Assembly (NCBI GenBank): GCA_004794785.1
Contig: SJOL01006406.1
Span: forward strand, 318,391 to 382,390
Reading direction: 5' to 3'
DNA: 64,000 bases
Origin: Opisthorchis felineus
Taxonomy: Eukaryota > Platyhelminthes > Trematoda > Opisthorchiida > Opisthorchiidae
The position numbers and the translations under genes were made by a program. Shown here piece after piece: positions 12,301-25,465 of this stretch. How positions within the stretch are numbered: position 1 is the first letter of the stretch; every line of letters starts with the position of its first letter. The notes beneath the pieces are model-generated. The model did not search any database. It was not told the DNA's origin and worked only from the letters and a program-made list of their open reading frames with translations.

Positions 12301-15300
12301 CCAGTATAGAGTAGCTGTGGGTACAGTTTTATTTCGCACAACTACGCATTCGCTACGAGATTGAAAAATGCGCTCATCAGGAAATCAAAAACCACAGGGA
12401 AATCTAAGTCGCTTTGCACTCTTCTTATTCTCTAACTGAACACAGGTGAAATTTGACTCTGGATCTCCTGCCCTTGAGTTTTTCATCATGTCACGTAACA
12501 GCGCGTTGCGTGGCAAACAGAGCGGCATTTTTAGCTCCTCGTCAAAGTTGGTTGAATGACGTTCTCCTCCTAAAAATCAAAGTTTTTAACCAACAGACAT
12601 ATCCAGACAGACGTGCTGCCTTAATGAATGTCTGGTGCCTCATCCTGGATACGGTATTTTGGCACATTTGAATTGAAGAAAGCGTATGGGCAAAAGGAAA
12701 TTTCAAACAGGTTGGTAATGGCAATATTGAACCACCGAATTTGATGCATCTGTATCAGTCAAACCTCAGTGACACCTACCGATGTTCATGACGCATACCC
12801 AAAACTGAAATGGAGTTTCCGCGAAAAGTGGTTTTGTTGAGATTGCCATCAAAGCAAGCTTGTTTCGGATATTTTACGTGCGGATTTTTTTTACGCATAA
12901 TGTCGTCGTACGTGATTTATTAGCCCTCTTTCAATGGGCGCCAACTTCGTAAAAGTTTATCCAGGAATTTTTCGGAAAAAATGGCTTTACGTAGTTGAAA
13001 GGGATTGCGTAAATGTAGAACACTAGTTAAGTACTATCTAGTGTTTAATATCTTGATTATTCTAGTAACAGGTTACCGCCTTAATAATAACAATAATAAT
13101 CATTATCTTAGAAGCCAGACTTATCATCGGAATCAGGAAGACTTTTGAAATCACACCATCGATCGATTGCAGTGCAGCCATGACTTGTTTGAAGTCCAAC
13201 TTCACGCAGTAAAGCATAGCAGATGGAACGCCATAGGCACAGTGCTCTGACAATGATCCCAACGGTTGATGGATGAGTCCATGGCAACGATTAATCCAAA
13301 TGCAGCAAAAATCTGGTTTTATCAACAAGCGTTTCTGAAATTCCTATAACTATCAACACATTATTCTGTCTTTTATGACGTGCCGCGATCTTGGTTTAGT
13401 ACATATTTGACATGAATTCTAAGGTACATTGAGCTTAAACAGTTCTGTTGGCTGTGCGAGGAAATTTGAGAATCTTCACTGGAAATTTCATCTTGTCAAT
13501 AAAGCCCGTCCGTGCTGAAAGACCAAGAAGCGCTGTGCGACTGTTTCATTTCTTACTGGAAATCACCAGTAAGGCGCTTCACACAAAAACTAGGCGAGTT
13601 TTAACCCTTGAACTCCCGACTAATAGTGGAACACCTAAGTCAAGTGATTTGTCTCGAGGATGTTCTGTGAAGTTGGCGCTAAACGTTAACATAAGCTGTA
13701 TTTCTGAGACACTGTTTGCCAAAAATGCATACTGGCTTTCTGTTTGCAGAGACAAGGTTCCAAGTGCATACAGCTGCATCGTGAACGTAAAGTTAAGGCC
13801 TATTTTCTGGCTGTATTCAGTTCATAATTGACGCCAGTTATGAGGGGTTTATATATGATTTTTTTAACTGTTTTTTCACTAATTTCAAACACAATATATC
13901 CCTTAGGTTATAAATGCTGTTTCTTCAAGCGCGACATACATCCGTAGACTGCTTGCAGACACTGTACGAATGTCAAAGCTAATAAAAAATGGGTGCTCAT
14001 ATGATGTATTTACCGACGTTCGATCTTAACTACATTCCTGAGAACAGAAATAAGCATCCTAGTGTTTGCATCGGAAACCCTACATTCCTGTAAGTTTAAA
14101 GTCCCAAATGATAGTACTTGGGTGATACTTTTTTTGTTGGAAGTGGGCAATGATAAGTTTCAAGAATGTGTAACAAGTCAAAATTCTTTGATACTGCATT
14201 GGTAGACTGACAATTGCCTGGAATATATTCGGGCTTTTAGGAGAAAAACTTTTGCTGACACTTTTGCCATTAGGGCTCCTATTCGAGTTCACAGTATAAG
14301 GTCAAAATATACAGCCTTGAAATCCTGGTGTCAAAATGGATAATAGTTTGTCCTTGGTTTTGTGTATACGCAATACTGCACAATTGCTTAAAACCTTCAG
14401 GCAGCCATATGTTTGGCAATCAACAGACAGCTTCCATATAGCACTAGTAAAACTGCAGAACCGAAGAGATAAATCTGTGAACAGGCACACAGAGACCCAT
14501 CGTCAGGGAATAGCTGGTCGACGCTGACAGCTGAACGATAAATACCAGTGCTGCCTATTGAATACCGTGTACAGCTTCCTTTTCTAAGGTAATTAAGCGT
14601 CATATTGGCCGCCAAAACTGGGCTTTTATGAAGGCTGCGGATAGTATGCCACCGGGAGCACGCAAGATTTTAAAGCAGGCTCCCGCAAAGCCACTTAAAT
14701 GACTGCTTGCTGGTATGTGTTTAGCAACGGCACAGACCGGTAAACGGCAAGCTTTCAGAAACGTTGACGTTTAAGATAAAGTACGATGCAATTAACAAAC
14801 ATTTATGCTCACTGACGTTGATTTTGCCTTATAAAACAAAAATATGGGAGTCTAACCCGCGCACAGCAGGATTTAGACAATGCCCTAATGCAGCAGCTTT
14901 TCATAAGTAGACGCTACGAAACGGGTCAAGACCATCTAGCCCATCATAACTAAATTTGTGATTGTGACAGTCTTCAATCCGCGTGTTGGCTGAGGCTTCC
15001 AAAGCATTCCTTCCAAAGTAAGATATGTTGACTAACACGCTCACACAGCGAATCTTGCTTGGGATGATGCATACCGCAACTGAGTCGAAGACTGGCAAAT
15101 TCTACAAAAAACGTTGCTCAGATTCAAAACACTTTTCGTGTAGGCGCCTTGTGGAAAAGACGAAATCAGTCAAACGTCCTCCGCTAAAAAATATGTCCTC
15201 CGTAATACCAGTTTTGATAAAATACTGACTACAGCAACAACGGTATTATTCGTGGCATTCACACCCGCATCAATCCTTGTTTGAATTAGTAAGTTGAAAC

Positions 15301-18300
15301 GTTGAGATAAATCGTCAGCTGTGTGCTCAACTTGATAAATCATACGTCCCCAATGAGGAAACTCTCCATGGACAATTTGGTTACAAATGTCATGCATGGA
15401 TTAAAGTCGATTCTGTAAAAAGCTACTTCGAGATACCGCTTTATTTTCAGTATCTAATACGTGCCCATCAAGATTGCTATAGAAGAGAACGCACCCATAA
15501 ACGTAACTATTCCCTTCACATTTTGGGGAATGCTTCATTTGACAGCATGAAATTATGGGTCAAAAGACGAGTTAAAAACGCAACATCAACGGTTTTAATG
15601 TAGATCCGCTTGTTGCGAACTACCAGACCAGCAGAGCAGGAGTGATTTGTAAAACGACCTCCTTTACGACAGTCTCATTAGACATAAATAACTAGTACGT
15701 GTTTCAATTACAAGCTCCCGAATATGAAATAATCTGCTATCCGGAATAGGTTTGAGGTGTTAAGAGACCAACCTAACCGTGGATTTCTGTTCTCGTACTG
15801 AGTCTATTTTTCTCGCCAGAATATTTATTTTTCCAACAAACTATTCAACCACTTTGATGAAAAGTCCTGAACGCTTATGCTGCTGTGATACGCAAGGTCA
15901 TCAATTGCGAGAAGCACGGTAATAAATGGTTGCAACGTTAATACTTTTCGGACGTGCTCCCTTTGCAGACAGAAATAAATCAAGACGGCCAGTAAGCATA
16001 AACATGATTTGTAGTTGGTAGTAAATTTCTGGTCACGCTTACACAACAGTGACATCAAAGTTTATGATTTTATTGTATCACAAACTGCTTGGCCCCATAA
16101 GCAGAAGAGTAAATGCACGTCCATAAACACACCGAAGAATTCGATTCCTACAACAACAAACCTTAACATACGTCTTATCAGATGGAGTATTTTGCAAAGT
16201 GGAAGAGACCACCATGTTTCTCGGAAATCTGTTTACAGCTACTAACTTAAGTTGAAATGCATTTACACGTTATAACTGCAGCATTCAATTTCAAGTTGCG
16301 AGTTGCTATGGCGTAAGAATGACAGCTAGGGTTAGTATGACAGCGAAAGATACCACGCTAATTTGCTGCCACAAATGTCATAGCACACGTCGAATTGTTA
16401 AATGAATAGGACAGTCGTCGATTCATGTTAGTGCAAACTTTAGTCTCTCTTCTTGAAAACGACAAAGGTTTCAATATGTTGCCCTGTTGCAGGGCGTTAC
16501 TCACTCGAAAAACAAAATAATGTTATGGCATGGTCTACATCTACTGAGCACTTTACTGATTATCCCGTGAGCCAGTTAAGACCAAAAGTTTACGTTTTTT
16601 CTTTGTAGGTTTAGAACAACTGATGGGAAACAAAGCAGCAATGCTTCTCCATCATCGGTACCATCGTTAATTCCAGAAGAACGGAGTTATTGTTTTGACC
16701 TAAAATTGTACATTCTTGAAATTCGGAAGTAGAGCATTGCCAAACTAAAACAGGATTATGATATTCTATGTCTTTTCCATAAATCCTAGCTGTGTTACGA
16801 AAGTCTTGCAATCCTAGGGTTAACAACAATCCTGGTTAACAAATGGTGATGGAAAGCAAAAAAGCTCTTGAACTTCTAAGCAACACGATTAAGTGCGTTA
16901 AGGACAGTTGAAGTTTGTCCCGCACGTGCATACTGTGATAGATTGAACCACCCATCAAAGCAAACATGTTAGTGAAGCATGATCGAAACTACAGTATTTT
17001 ATCAATACGGAAGAACTGCCCAAACAAACAAAACCTAAACCTGAGATATCCGCTCTTGGGTATTCATCCAGACTGAGTTACAAAAACTTATTGGCGATCA
17101 TTGGATTCAGCCTAAGAGACCTGACTGATCTGAAAGAAATGTGTCGGATGTTTTTTCTTCTCAAGAGATCAAGTATGCATGTTTATCTTTAAACTGTTTT
17201 TGGGCAAATGTTTTTAAATTTTTTAAGGACAATCCTTTCGGTAGGATTTCTATTTTACACAGACGTATTTTCTTTGAAAATTTGAACGCATCGGTGAGTA
17301 TTGGACGAGAAGTGAAATTTTAAATTTCAGTACAAGATTTAGAAACAGGGTCGCTAGAAAAAGGTTAGTTTTGTCCATATAGTACACGCCAGTAAGTGAA
17401 AGATGCAGACAAATATACTCCGTTCTCAGCAACCTACCTGTTCCGCTGCTGCGCGTGAAATTTATCCTGAGGTACAGGAACGGCATCTGGACGCTTCGAA
17501 CCAGCTTCCATTAGCGTGAAATTGACAAATCGTATATCCATAATGCCGTCGCTTTCAAATGTATTAATGCACTTTGGTTTCTAGTTTAGGCACGGATGAA
17601 CCGTCTGTTCTTTCCTCCTTTATCTTTGAAAACTGCGAAGCTCCACTTCTAAGGATGTGGATGATTTTACTCTCCATGTAGCATACATATGGCATTTCAA
17701 AATTTTTTAACTTGAGTTAGCTAGTGCAATTCCGACGCAAAGTTGTCTGAATTAACGCGTCAGCCTTAGTTCTTTATAATTTTCATAGCTCCGTGCATGA
17801 CAATTACTTAGGCTGGTGTTGTCACCCTTAACCCACGGATTATTATGTATCCGTCATCACACGCTAACGGGTAATAAGTAGCTATAATGAAGAAAGTCTC
17901 CCAAAGAATCCTGTGGTTGTAGAAAACCAATTAAGTGAAAATTGGGATGGATGTCAATTGGATTGAGATAGATGACAGGGATACATTCTAATTCTCTTAG
18001 CTAAACCTGATGAACGTGATCCATAGTGCAGATCATTCATGTATGTGTTGCGAGAAGCTAGCTTCGTGTTTCAGTTCCAGTGGTACTGAAGATATGGCAC
18101 TACTTGTAAGTTCCAGTAGTTTTGATCACTGCCAAAAACAAATACGTTTTAGTGACTAAGTAACTGTTCTACATGAAGACCTGGGGTAACTTCTGCTCAC
18201 CACAATAATGGGTAGTGCTGAATGCTACACGAATAATTCGTTGCTGTGAGCTAAGATACGCAATGCCTTGTGGAAACCGCGCCCAAGCGATAAAAATGAA

Positions 18301-21150
18301 CAACTGTAAAGTGAAATAACGGAAGATAGAAATGATCGCATCTGGGGCCACGAGAGCTACCCTGCCAAGTAATTCAGTGTGTCATTGTGACGTTTAAAGT
18401 ACAAAAGCGAATCATAAGTGATAATTAACTTTTAGGCAGATTACACCATGCATTCATCCATAGCCAGATCAGAGTTGATCAGAACTATACTTACTTGGAA
18501 TTCCCGAACGAAACTCGTTTGGATGGTGGTCACACAAATTGCCCGCATTTAGCAGAATTTGTCTTTCGTTAAGTCACCGACCGCAGCCAAAGTTTCCAAA
18601 AATGCCAACGTTATTAATCATTGTAAGAAAAAAACTCAACCAAAATTTGTTGTTGGAAAACCTGATCAAGGTAATGATAGTACTGAATATGTCGACTGTA
18701 GACTCATCTGAAGTTTCCAAAAGAATTAACTAGCTAGTCTTCCAAACCCATGCTACGGTGTTTATGGATAGAAACGGTTTTTCAAATTTTCAGCTGTGAT
18801 TTCCTTCTTCGGTTAGGTTCAGCCTATGTTGAACAACTGAGAAATACCTTTAGTGTATTACCCTTGCACGGATTCTTCATTTTTGCGCAACCCTTGAACA
18901 TCTTGTGAGTTTTAACTGTTTCTTGTAGGTGGATACCTCATCGCTGATCTGAGTAACTTACACATAGGTCGGATGTATCATCGTCCACAGTAAATCACAC
19001 AGGTTACGTCATGTGACCAGGTGATATATCTCAATTCTCCTTCCGCGATTAAGAATTCCGCCGTAAGCAAACAAAAAGAAAGACGTTAGTGAAGCTTTAC
19101 TTACGACCAAACGAACTTTGTGCACCAATTTAAAAAATTCCCCTCTATAACTGATGAAAAATCAGCAAACCAAAAGGCTTCTTGTGACTAAATTGGTGCT
19201 AAACTTTGGCCCGACGCAAAACAAAACAAAGTTTTTTTCCTGGCAACGAGTTCTATTTAGACTTTAAACCAATTTACAGGGCTACATTTAGCGGGAACAA
19301 TTGATAATTGTTTCTACATAATATAGTGTGTAGTGCTGTGTGTGAAAAAGGAAAAATTCCTTTGTGGTTCGGAGATAAGTTGTTGATACTGTCCGAATAC
19401 TGCAGTGTCGTGCATCCTGCTGTAGCAAGGAGACTAACGTGTGTACTGTAGTCTGACTTAGTGTTAAATATTAACAAAGTTTGCGAATTTCAGTCGACGC
19501 GGCATGAAATACGATGTAGTTTCTGCATTCAGTAATACACACGTTTTGAAAAAAATATCAATCGGCCCGTCGGTGGCAATCGTGGTTAAGAAACTAATAT
19601 TTAGTGGACTTTCACACTCAGTCCCTACTGAAAGAAAGAAAAAACTGCAATATCCCGAAAGCCGTACCATCTAAAAGACGAGGCGGCTCGTTTCCAGCAC
19701 GTCCAGTCAAAGGATTTCATAAAAGAGCTATTCAAGTGGGATTATTTGAGTCTTACGCTAACACCAACGTGGTTTGCAAGTGAGTGTATTTCGTCAGAGC
19801 GATTTATTGCTGTAATTTTCCGCTGGTGAAATTAATGCATATTTGACGTTGAACAAAGTAGCAATGGGTATTGAGCAAGGTTTCACAAATGAATGACAGA
19901 AAGCTGCTGAGAATTTATGAGCACCTGTCTCCCAAGGAATGCTGTTTTGACTGCATAATTTACTGCTTCCGACAATAGTGAGGGTGAGCGTTATTTAACG
20001 ACCAGCACACTTGAGCGGAAATAGCTGAATAAAGTCCGAATAACATTTACTAAAGCAGCCATATCAGAACTGATCTTCGTGGAAGCAAATGTGGTATCAT
20101 TTTGGTCTTCTTGCTGAAACACATCTGTTTTCCATTTCATTCCAAAAATATAGATTGAGGTTGTTTAGTGGAGGTTATTCTTGCCGTTTACAGTACAAGC
20201 AAAATCAGACAGACAGACAGCGGCATGCGACATTATGGCTGGTTAACGAAATAGCAGTAAAGACAATTTTATTACATAACAATTTGATCAGCGTCTGTAG
20301 CGGGCTCGTCGAAATAACGACACAAAAAACGCGTAAAGGTCTACTAGCATTAAGTAAGAATTCAAGTAGCTGTTTGCGATGATGACATCGCCAACCGATC
20401 CTCAGATTAACTAAGTGGCTTCGTTATCCGGAAAAGCCGCTTGAATAAAACTGATAGTTTGGAAAGCAGGCCACCTTTGGAAACTTACCCTCAGAGTCTC
20501 CAAATAAGGACAATTTAAGGATTGACAAAATCTAACGGTAATATCCACTCCAAGAACCGCTGAGTTACATTCGCTAAAGTCTTCAAGATAGGAAAAGGGG
20601 AATAACGTGAATGTCCCAGTTTTCCCAAAAAGGTTCAACAAAGAGTCATTGAGCAGATTACATCTCTAAGAATGTGCTGTTAGACATAACTGAAAAGTCA
20701 CTTTGAATAAAAACGTCCCACAATAGTACCTACAAACAAGAAATCAAAGGGAAGCTTGTTTGGTTCGCCTGGCTCTTCTGAGTACCACCGGCCACCAGGA
20801 TTCTTATGCTTGCCAAAGATCCACTGTAAAGTGACTCCAATGCGACCGTATGTACCATGTTCTATGTAACCGATTATGCACTATGTGTTTCCATATTTAT
20901 ATTTCAAACCGAAATTCGACAGTTACCGCCACATAGAAGTGTTACTACCTATGCGCCAGGTGTGCACCAGCTAAACCCCCTTTAATCGGCGGTATCCTGA
21001 TGGAATAAAACTGGAGACCGAAGAGCAGGGGGCAGTTCCGAAGCCAATAGCCTGCCAAAATGGCGGCTCATTAATTGTCAAATCATGTGAATGCATCCAA
21101 ACTTTAAAAATCCAAGGCGCTTGCGAAAGGTATCTGAGTGAATGTCAACA
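9360..21150. other. No gene recognised (11.8 kb)
   Basis: A long AT-rich stretch. The longest frames are two of 127 codons (11349-11732 and 13448-13831, both plus) with no recognisable domain. A short AAT-type microsatellite lies at about 13081-13107. I found no RT motif, tRNA-like head or convincing exon. A minus-strand 75-codon frame at 15170-15397 that starts with ATG looks superficially protein-like but is unrecognised. Confidence 0.55.
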
Positions 21151-21159
21151 CTCATAAGA

Positions 21160-23225
21160 TATGCCTAAGGCCCACACGGTTAGCCAGTGCTAGTTGGTGG
21201 ATAGTCTGTGCCCTACAGTCCATACCACACCAAATTTTTCTGCTTCCGCAAGAACCCAGGTGTACCGGTGAGGCGTCGCACTTCACTGGCAGAATCGATA
21301 ATGTACGATTGAACTTGGCCTCTGGTCGGTTTCGATTCACCAGCTTGCTTAAGCTCGTCCAACTGGCTGCGCAAGGCAGCGTTATCGGATTCCAAAGCAA
21401 GTATGCTGCCGCGGAGAGCTTTACGCTACTCCTCGACTGAAGCCAGATTCATTGAGTACTCAGCCTCCCGAGGGCGTAATTGATCGGCTTCTTCCTCTTT
21501 GGAAGTCATCTGTAGTGCCAAATCCGACAGACGACTGTCTGACACAAGCTTGTCGACATTACACGACGCGGCCTCTTTGAACAAATACCGCATGGCAATG
21601 CGTGCTTCCTGAATATTGTGCAGCTGAGCCAAGCGGGCACTCAGCATTTGGTCTACAGATGCAGCGCCATTGGAAGATGACGGTTCATTGGAAACACGCT
21701 CGCCGGCATCCATGAGCTTCTGTTGCAGATCCGTAATCTGCTGCGTTTGTAATTCGATCGCCTCAGTAAGTCGTGATATGTTGGTGGCGCGTTCCTCTCG
21801 TGATGGTTCCTGTGTATCCGAAGCGACCATCAACATTGTCTCTTCTGAACGAAGCTGCTCACATAAAGTTCGACATGATTCAGTCAAGTGACCAAGATGA
21901 TATCGGGCTTCGCCCATGCTGACTTGCATGTCGAGGTCCGCGTTCACCCATGAGCGCACGCGCACGGCCAGATCTTGCTTGCTCATTGAGGTCGTATTCT
22001 CCGTCATTCGTTTCTCCCGACGATCTCGTTGTAGCATGAGGACTTCCTTCAACCGCCGTTCCGTGGCAGCTGCAGCTTCCACGCGACATTTCAACACAGT
22101 ATGTTGACGTTCGTAATTCGAGGCCATTTAAGACATTTCGAACCGAAGGTGGCGATCATGCTCCTGAAGCCGCCGAACTTCACTCTCTTTCTCTATTCGC
22201 CACTTTCGGTAGGCAGCACTTTCATCTTTCAACTGTTTTGCAGTGCGCACCATAGAAACCTTAAATGTCTAGATATCGTTCCTCAAGCGTAAGCACTCTG
22301 ACTCTCTGGCCTCCTTCTCTTTGCGGAGTCGTGATAGATCAGCAAGCTGATGACGAACTTGGCCAAGTTCCCGCTCCATCGCCTTCAGTCGCTGTTCCTT
22401 GGATTCATCACCCGTTTTCATACGTTCACTCAGGAGCTTCTTTCTTTCTTGTTCTAAGGTAGTGATGCGGGATTCAAGGTCACGCACTTGGGCTTCGTAC
22501 TGTTCAATCAACGAAGTGTAGGACTCTTCACTCTGGTTAGCTGCCCGTTCCAGGCTCTCCAGAAGAGCATGTTTTTGCTCGATACTCGCCTTGATAGAGT
22601 CCATTCTTTCTTTGCATGCAAGATGGCACGCGCGAATCTCCGATCCACGGCGATCGAAGGCCTTGGTCACATTCGACTGTGTTCGGGTAACCAGGTGATC
22701 CTGCGCAGCCGATACTGGGGTTCCGTTATTTCTTACCGTTTTCTCAATTTCAGGAGAATCTCCAACAGACAAAGAGTCCTTCAGAATGGCGGAACAATCC
22801 TCGTACAATTCGTCGACTTTAGAAATTATGAGCTCGGCATGTTTTGTGTCCTTCATGGAGTACAGAGCGGTCAGGGTTTCCTTCACAGTGCGTACGAATT
22901 CAGCAATTGAATAGTCAGAAGCCATCGCTTCGGCCAACTTCGGATACATGGAACTGATGGCTAGATTGAGCCTATCCAGTTCAGCGAACACCGCATCATG
23001 GATGGCTTCAGCATCAAACAGCTTCTTGTACAATTCAGCGCTCTCTTCAAGGGTTTTATGGAGTTGGTCGGTTAAAATCCGTTTTTCATCTTCCGACTTG
23101 GCCAGCTTGTCATTGGGGCTCGAAATGACGGTGGCTGAAAAAGTGCTCGCGGATAATTGTAACTTCGGCGCACAGGGACTCATTAATGTGGGTCCCACGG
23201 AGTCACAGATCCACATGCGTATCAT
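21160..23225 (-). pseudogene. KIF4: Processed pseudogene of a kinesin-4 family motor (KIF4-like stalk and cysteine-rich tail)
   Basis: KIF4-type kinesins are chromosome- and midzone-associated microtubule motors: an N-terminal motor, a long coiled-coil stalk and a Cys-rich DNA/FeS-binding tail. Here only stalk and tail are present. Segments follow the family order without introns: EQYEAQVRDLESRI and RLKAMERELGQVRHQLADLS (near 22350-22500), KWRIEKESEVRRLQEHDR (near 22160-22210), VEAAAATERRLKEVL (near 22040-22080), VRSWVNADLDMQVSMGEA (near 21920-21970), QQITDLQQKLMDAGE (near 21700-21745), then a tail with CGSRKIWCGMDC (21205-21260). The reading frame is broken by TAG at 22269-22271, TAA at 22128-22130 and TAG at 21426-21428, all in the same frame with homology continuing on both sides. 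The Cys-rich tail sits in another frame, so a frameshift lies near 21260-21310. The 340-residue motor is absent upstream. Missing introns, 5' truncation and stops fit a retrocopy. No clear poly-A tail or target duplication was seen. Confidence 0.85.
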
Positions 23226-24401
23226 GCGGTAAAGTTAAAATTCAGTAGCCAGCCCGGGTTTTCTACAGTTTCGGTCGCAGCTGCCAGCCATCATCAATCC
23301 GAGTGTCGTCTAATTGGGATGCTTGTGCTTTTCACCATCATTCTCCTTTGAAATAAATACTATTTGAATAGACATATTGGACTAGCTTCAGCTTGGTAAC
23401 AAAGATATGAATTCGCGCAAAATCTACAAGCTGTTTATACGCTGCCAATTGAGGATTTTGCACTTGATGGGATTCCAATGCCTGCTCTCAAAAAATTCAT
23501 TAAGCCGGAATAACACAACAGAAGGAAAAGCCGCCATCATTGGGCTGGTTAGCAAGTTATAAATGGGAATTGGGAATGTGAAAAAAGTCTGTTCCCGTTT
23601 ATTACTTTTTTTGAAAGCAAGATCTATCCTGGAAAGGCCCTCTTATCGAAGTTCAATCGTTGCATGTTCAGAATTCTCTACAATTTATATCCGAAAGACA
23701 ACAAGCGACTCGTGAGAGCACCCGGGAGCGCATTACTTGAAAGGAAATATAAGCTCTGATAAGCTGAGGTGCCTCCGGATGACACTTGGGAAGACAGCTT
23801 TTAGTCTTTGATAGGAGTGTCCAATTTTCTGATGTCGGTGCGCTCGCAAACAACCCCAAATTCTGCTTTGATTTATGCCATCCCACGGACACCATATCTA
23901 TCTGTTCAAATATCCATCCGCCGTATGGTACGTTGGCTTCCTGTGACGGTGACGTATGCTTTAGATATATGCGTTTAGACATTTTTATTCCACCGGGGTG
24001 TCTACTGGCGACGTTTGCAAAAAGGTAAAAAGTAACTCTGTAAATAAGACCTGTGGACCTGAAGCTGTTTCCTTGTCTTTGAAGCATTGTGTAGCTGAAT
24101 GTTCTACCATTTCCTCAAGCGTGTTCTCAAGGATTTGCACATTGTCAAAGGATGGCCGACCTCTAGAATAAAAATCACACCTTGTGGTTTCGTCAAATTC
24201 CCCTCTGTTTTGTGCATTTCTGTCTTCCTTAATTTGCAAGAGACGTTGATGTTTATTATTGTACAACTCTCGCTGGGCGCCTACAAGGTTGTATATCAGT
24301 TTGATTATGAACCTAAAAGAATAACCACGGACGTCATTGCTTGCTTAAAGCATCACATATCAAGTGCCTTAGACGGCAGGCAATAGATTTGCTCGCACTT
24401 G
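23226..24401. other. No firm gene; one weak exon candidate
   Basis: Between the kinesin pseudogene and the next LINE there are overlapping frames of 139 codons (23668-24087, minus) and 80 codons (23786-24028, plus). The plus frame is cysteine-rich and its coding-like part ends at about 24025 in AAAAAG followed by GTAAAAAG, a passable 5' splice site. I recognise neither product. Confidence 0.4.
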
Positions 24402-24870
24402 TTTTTCAGACTTTAGCACTGCTTTACATTCACTTGGTAGAGTTTTGATCCTCCAGAAACTTCAAGGGACTGACATTCACGGGCTTGTCCGATCCCTTTT
24501 ACGCGACCATCTAACCGGTCCTAAGCAGTACATACTGAGCAGTACAGACTGGTGGAGAAATATCAACCAGGTTCACAAACGACCATAGTGTGCCCAGGAG
24601 GATCGTTCTGTCAAGTTTGCACTTTACACGGATAATTTCACATCTTGACGACTCCAGCATTGTAGAAAAATTCGCTCACGATATCGCCCTTGGGTGGACC
24701 TGTTCTGTAGACGATGATCCAAAGTTTTACCAACAGGATATCCTGATCGTGGTCTCAAACCAGTTCCCCCCTTTGCAACAGTGGAAGTGCAAGCACCTGG
24801 AACACTTGCATAGAATTCTTAACTGTCTTAGTGGACCCAGCAAATCAGGTTTTAATATAAATTTGCATCA
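24402..24870 (+). mobile_element. Decayed LINE reverse-transcriptase fragment
   Basis: The plus strand encodes a shrunken reverse transcriptase palm. In one frame, SDFSTALHSLGRVLILQKLQ (from 24406) is the motif A region, usually DFSTAFD, and is followed by RDHLTGPKQYIL. After a stop and frame change, VPRRIVLSSLHFTR (from 24587) stands for the usual VPQGSVLSPLLFTLY. KFAHDIALGW (about 24668-24697) is the catalytic YADD box with one aspartate replaced by histidine. The arrangement fits Jockey/CR1-type LINEs. With stops, a frameshift and a lost catalytic residue it cannot be active. No endonuclease or 3' tail is visible; the copy is about 470 bases. Confidence 0.75.
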
Positions 24871-24989
24871 TTAACCGATTCATCCTGGACGATAGTCGGC
24901 TACTCATCATAGCCATCCAGTGAAAATAAATGACACGTTTTTAAGCTATCTGACTGACGGAGCTGACGAATTCTGTTCTGATAAAACCT

Positions 24990-25272
24990 CTGTATTCGAG
25001 TTTCACCCTTATTAGAGCTCCTCAACAGTGCATATTCTTGGCCACGCTGGAGTCCGAACTCCACACATTTGACATGCGAGGTGAGCGTGTTACCATTATT
25101 CCACCAGCGCACCCTGGACGCATCTGAATTTTCACGTCTAAACAGGCGAGCGTGTTCATACTTGAGTGATGTGAGTGGTAGGCCCGACGGCCCGAACGAC
25201 GACCCAGTAACATATCATGAGTTGTGTAAATCAATTGACCCGCCTGTCAAGACTTCCCACTCAGGTAGTGCC
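24990..25272 (-). repeat. SINE-like dispersed repeat, family A copy 1, with internal tRNA-like head
   Basis: By eye, roughly three quarters of positions match the copy at 48330-48605 over about 280 bases. On the minus strand the middle (25045-25112) reads like a decayed tRNA: an A-box-like GTGGAATAATGGTA and, after an anticodon-arm-sized gap, a B-box-like GAGTTCGGACTCC. Such heads provide the RNA polymerase III promoter of SINEs. Conserved sequence lies on both sides of the head, so the unit may be composite. Confidence 0.7.
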
Positions 25273-25465
25273 ACTGATGCGTGAAACCGGCTGGACAACT
25301 AATTTTGAATTAGTTGTCGGTGGTTGTGGAATTTGCAGAATGCACGCCAGGACACGTGCCAGGCCAGGAAGACGACTGTTCAAACCAGAGTGATGTGAGC
25401 ACGCTCTATTCAAAGCACAACCCCAGTCTGTGTTTTCTTCTTTAGAGCAGACGAAGGAGAACAAT
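25273..25465 (-). repeat. Second SINE-like unit with tRNA-like head and hairpin
   Basis: On the minus strand, GAATAGAGCGTG (A-box-like) and CTGGTTTGAACAGTCG (B-box-like, about 25372-25390) are spaced as in a tRNA gene. Downstream in the same sense is an 11-bp perfect hairpin (25294-25318, arms GACAACTAATT, loop TTG). The unit directly adjoins the family A copy. It has no second copy in the window, so the SINE call rests on the tRNA-like head alone. Confidence 0.4.

Noticed and set aside
13448..13831. A 127-codon plus-strand frame as a gene
   Set aside because: No ATG at its edge, no domain, composition like the flanks, and an opposing frame of similar quality.
18050..18064. 12-bp palindrome GAAGCTAGCTTC
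   Set aside because: Palindromes of this length are expected by chance in 64 kb.
21670..23232. Plus-strand frames of up to 140 codons over the kinesin copy
   Set aside because: Opposite-strand shadows of coiled-coil sequence, which is naturally poor in antisense stops.
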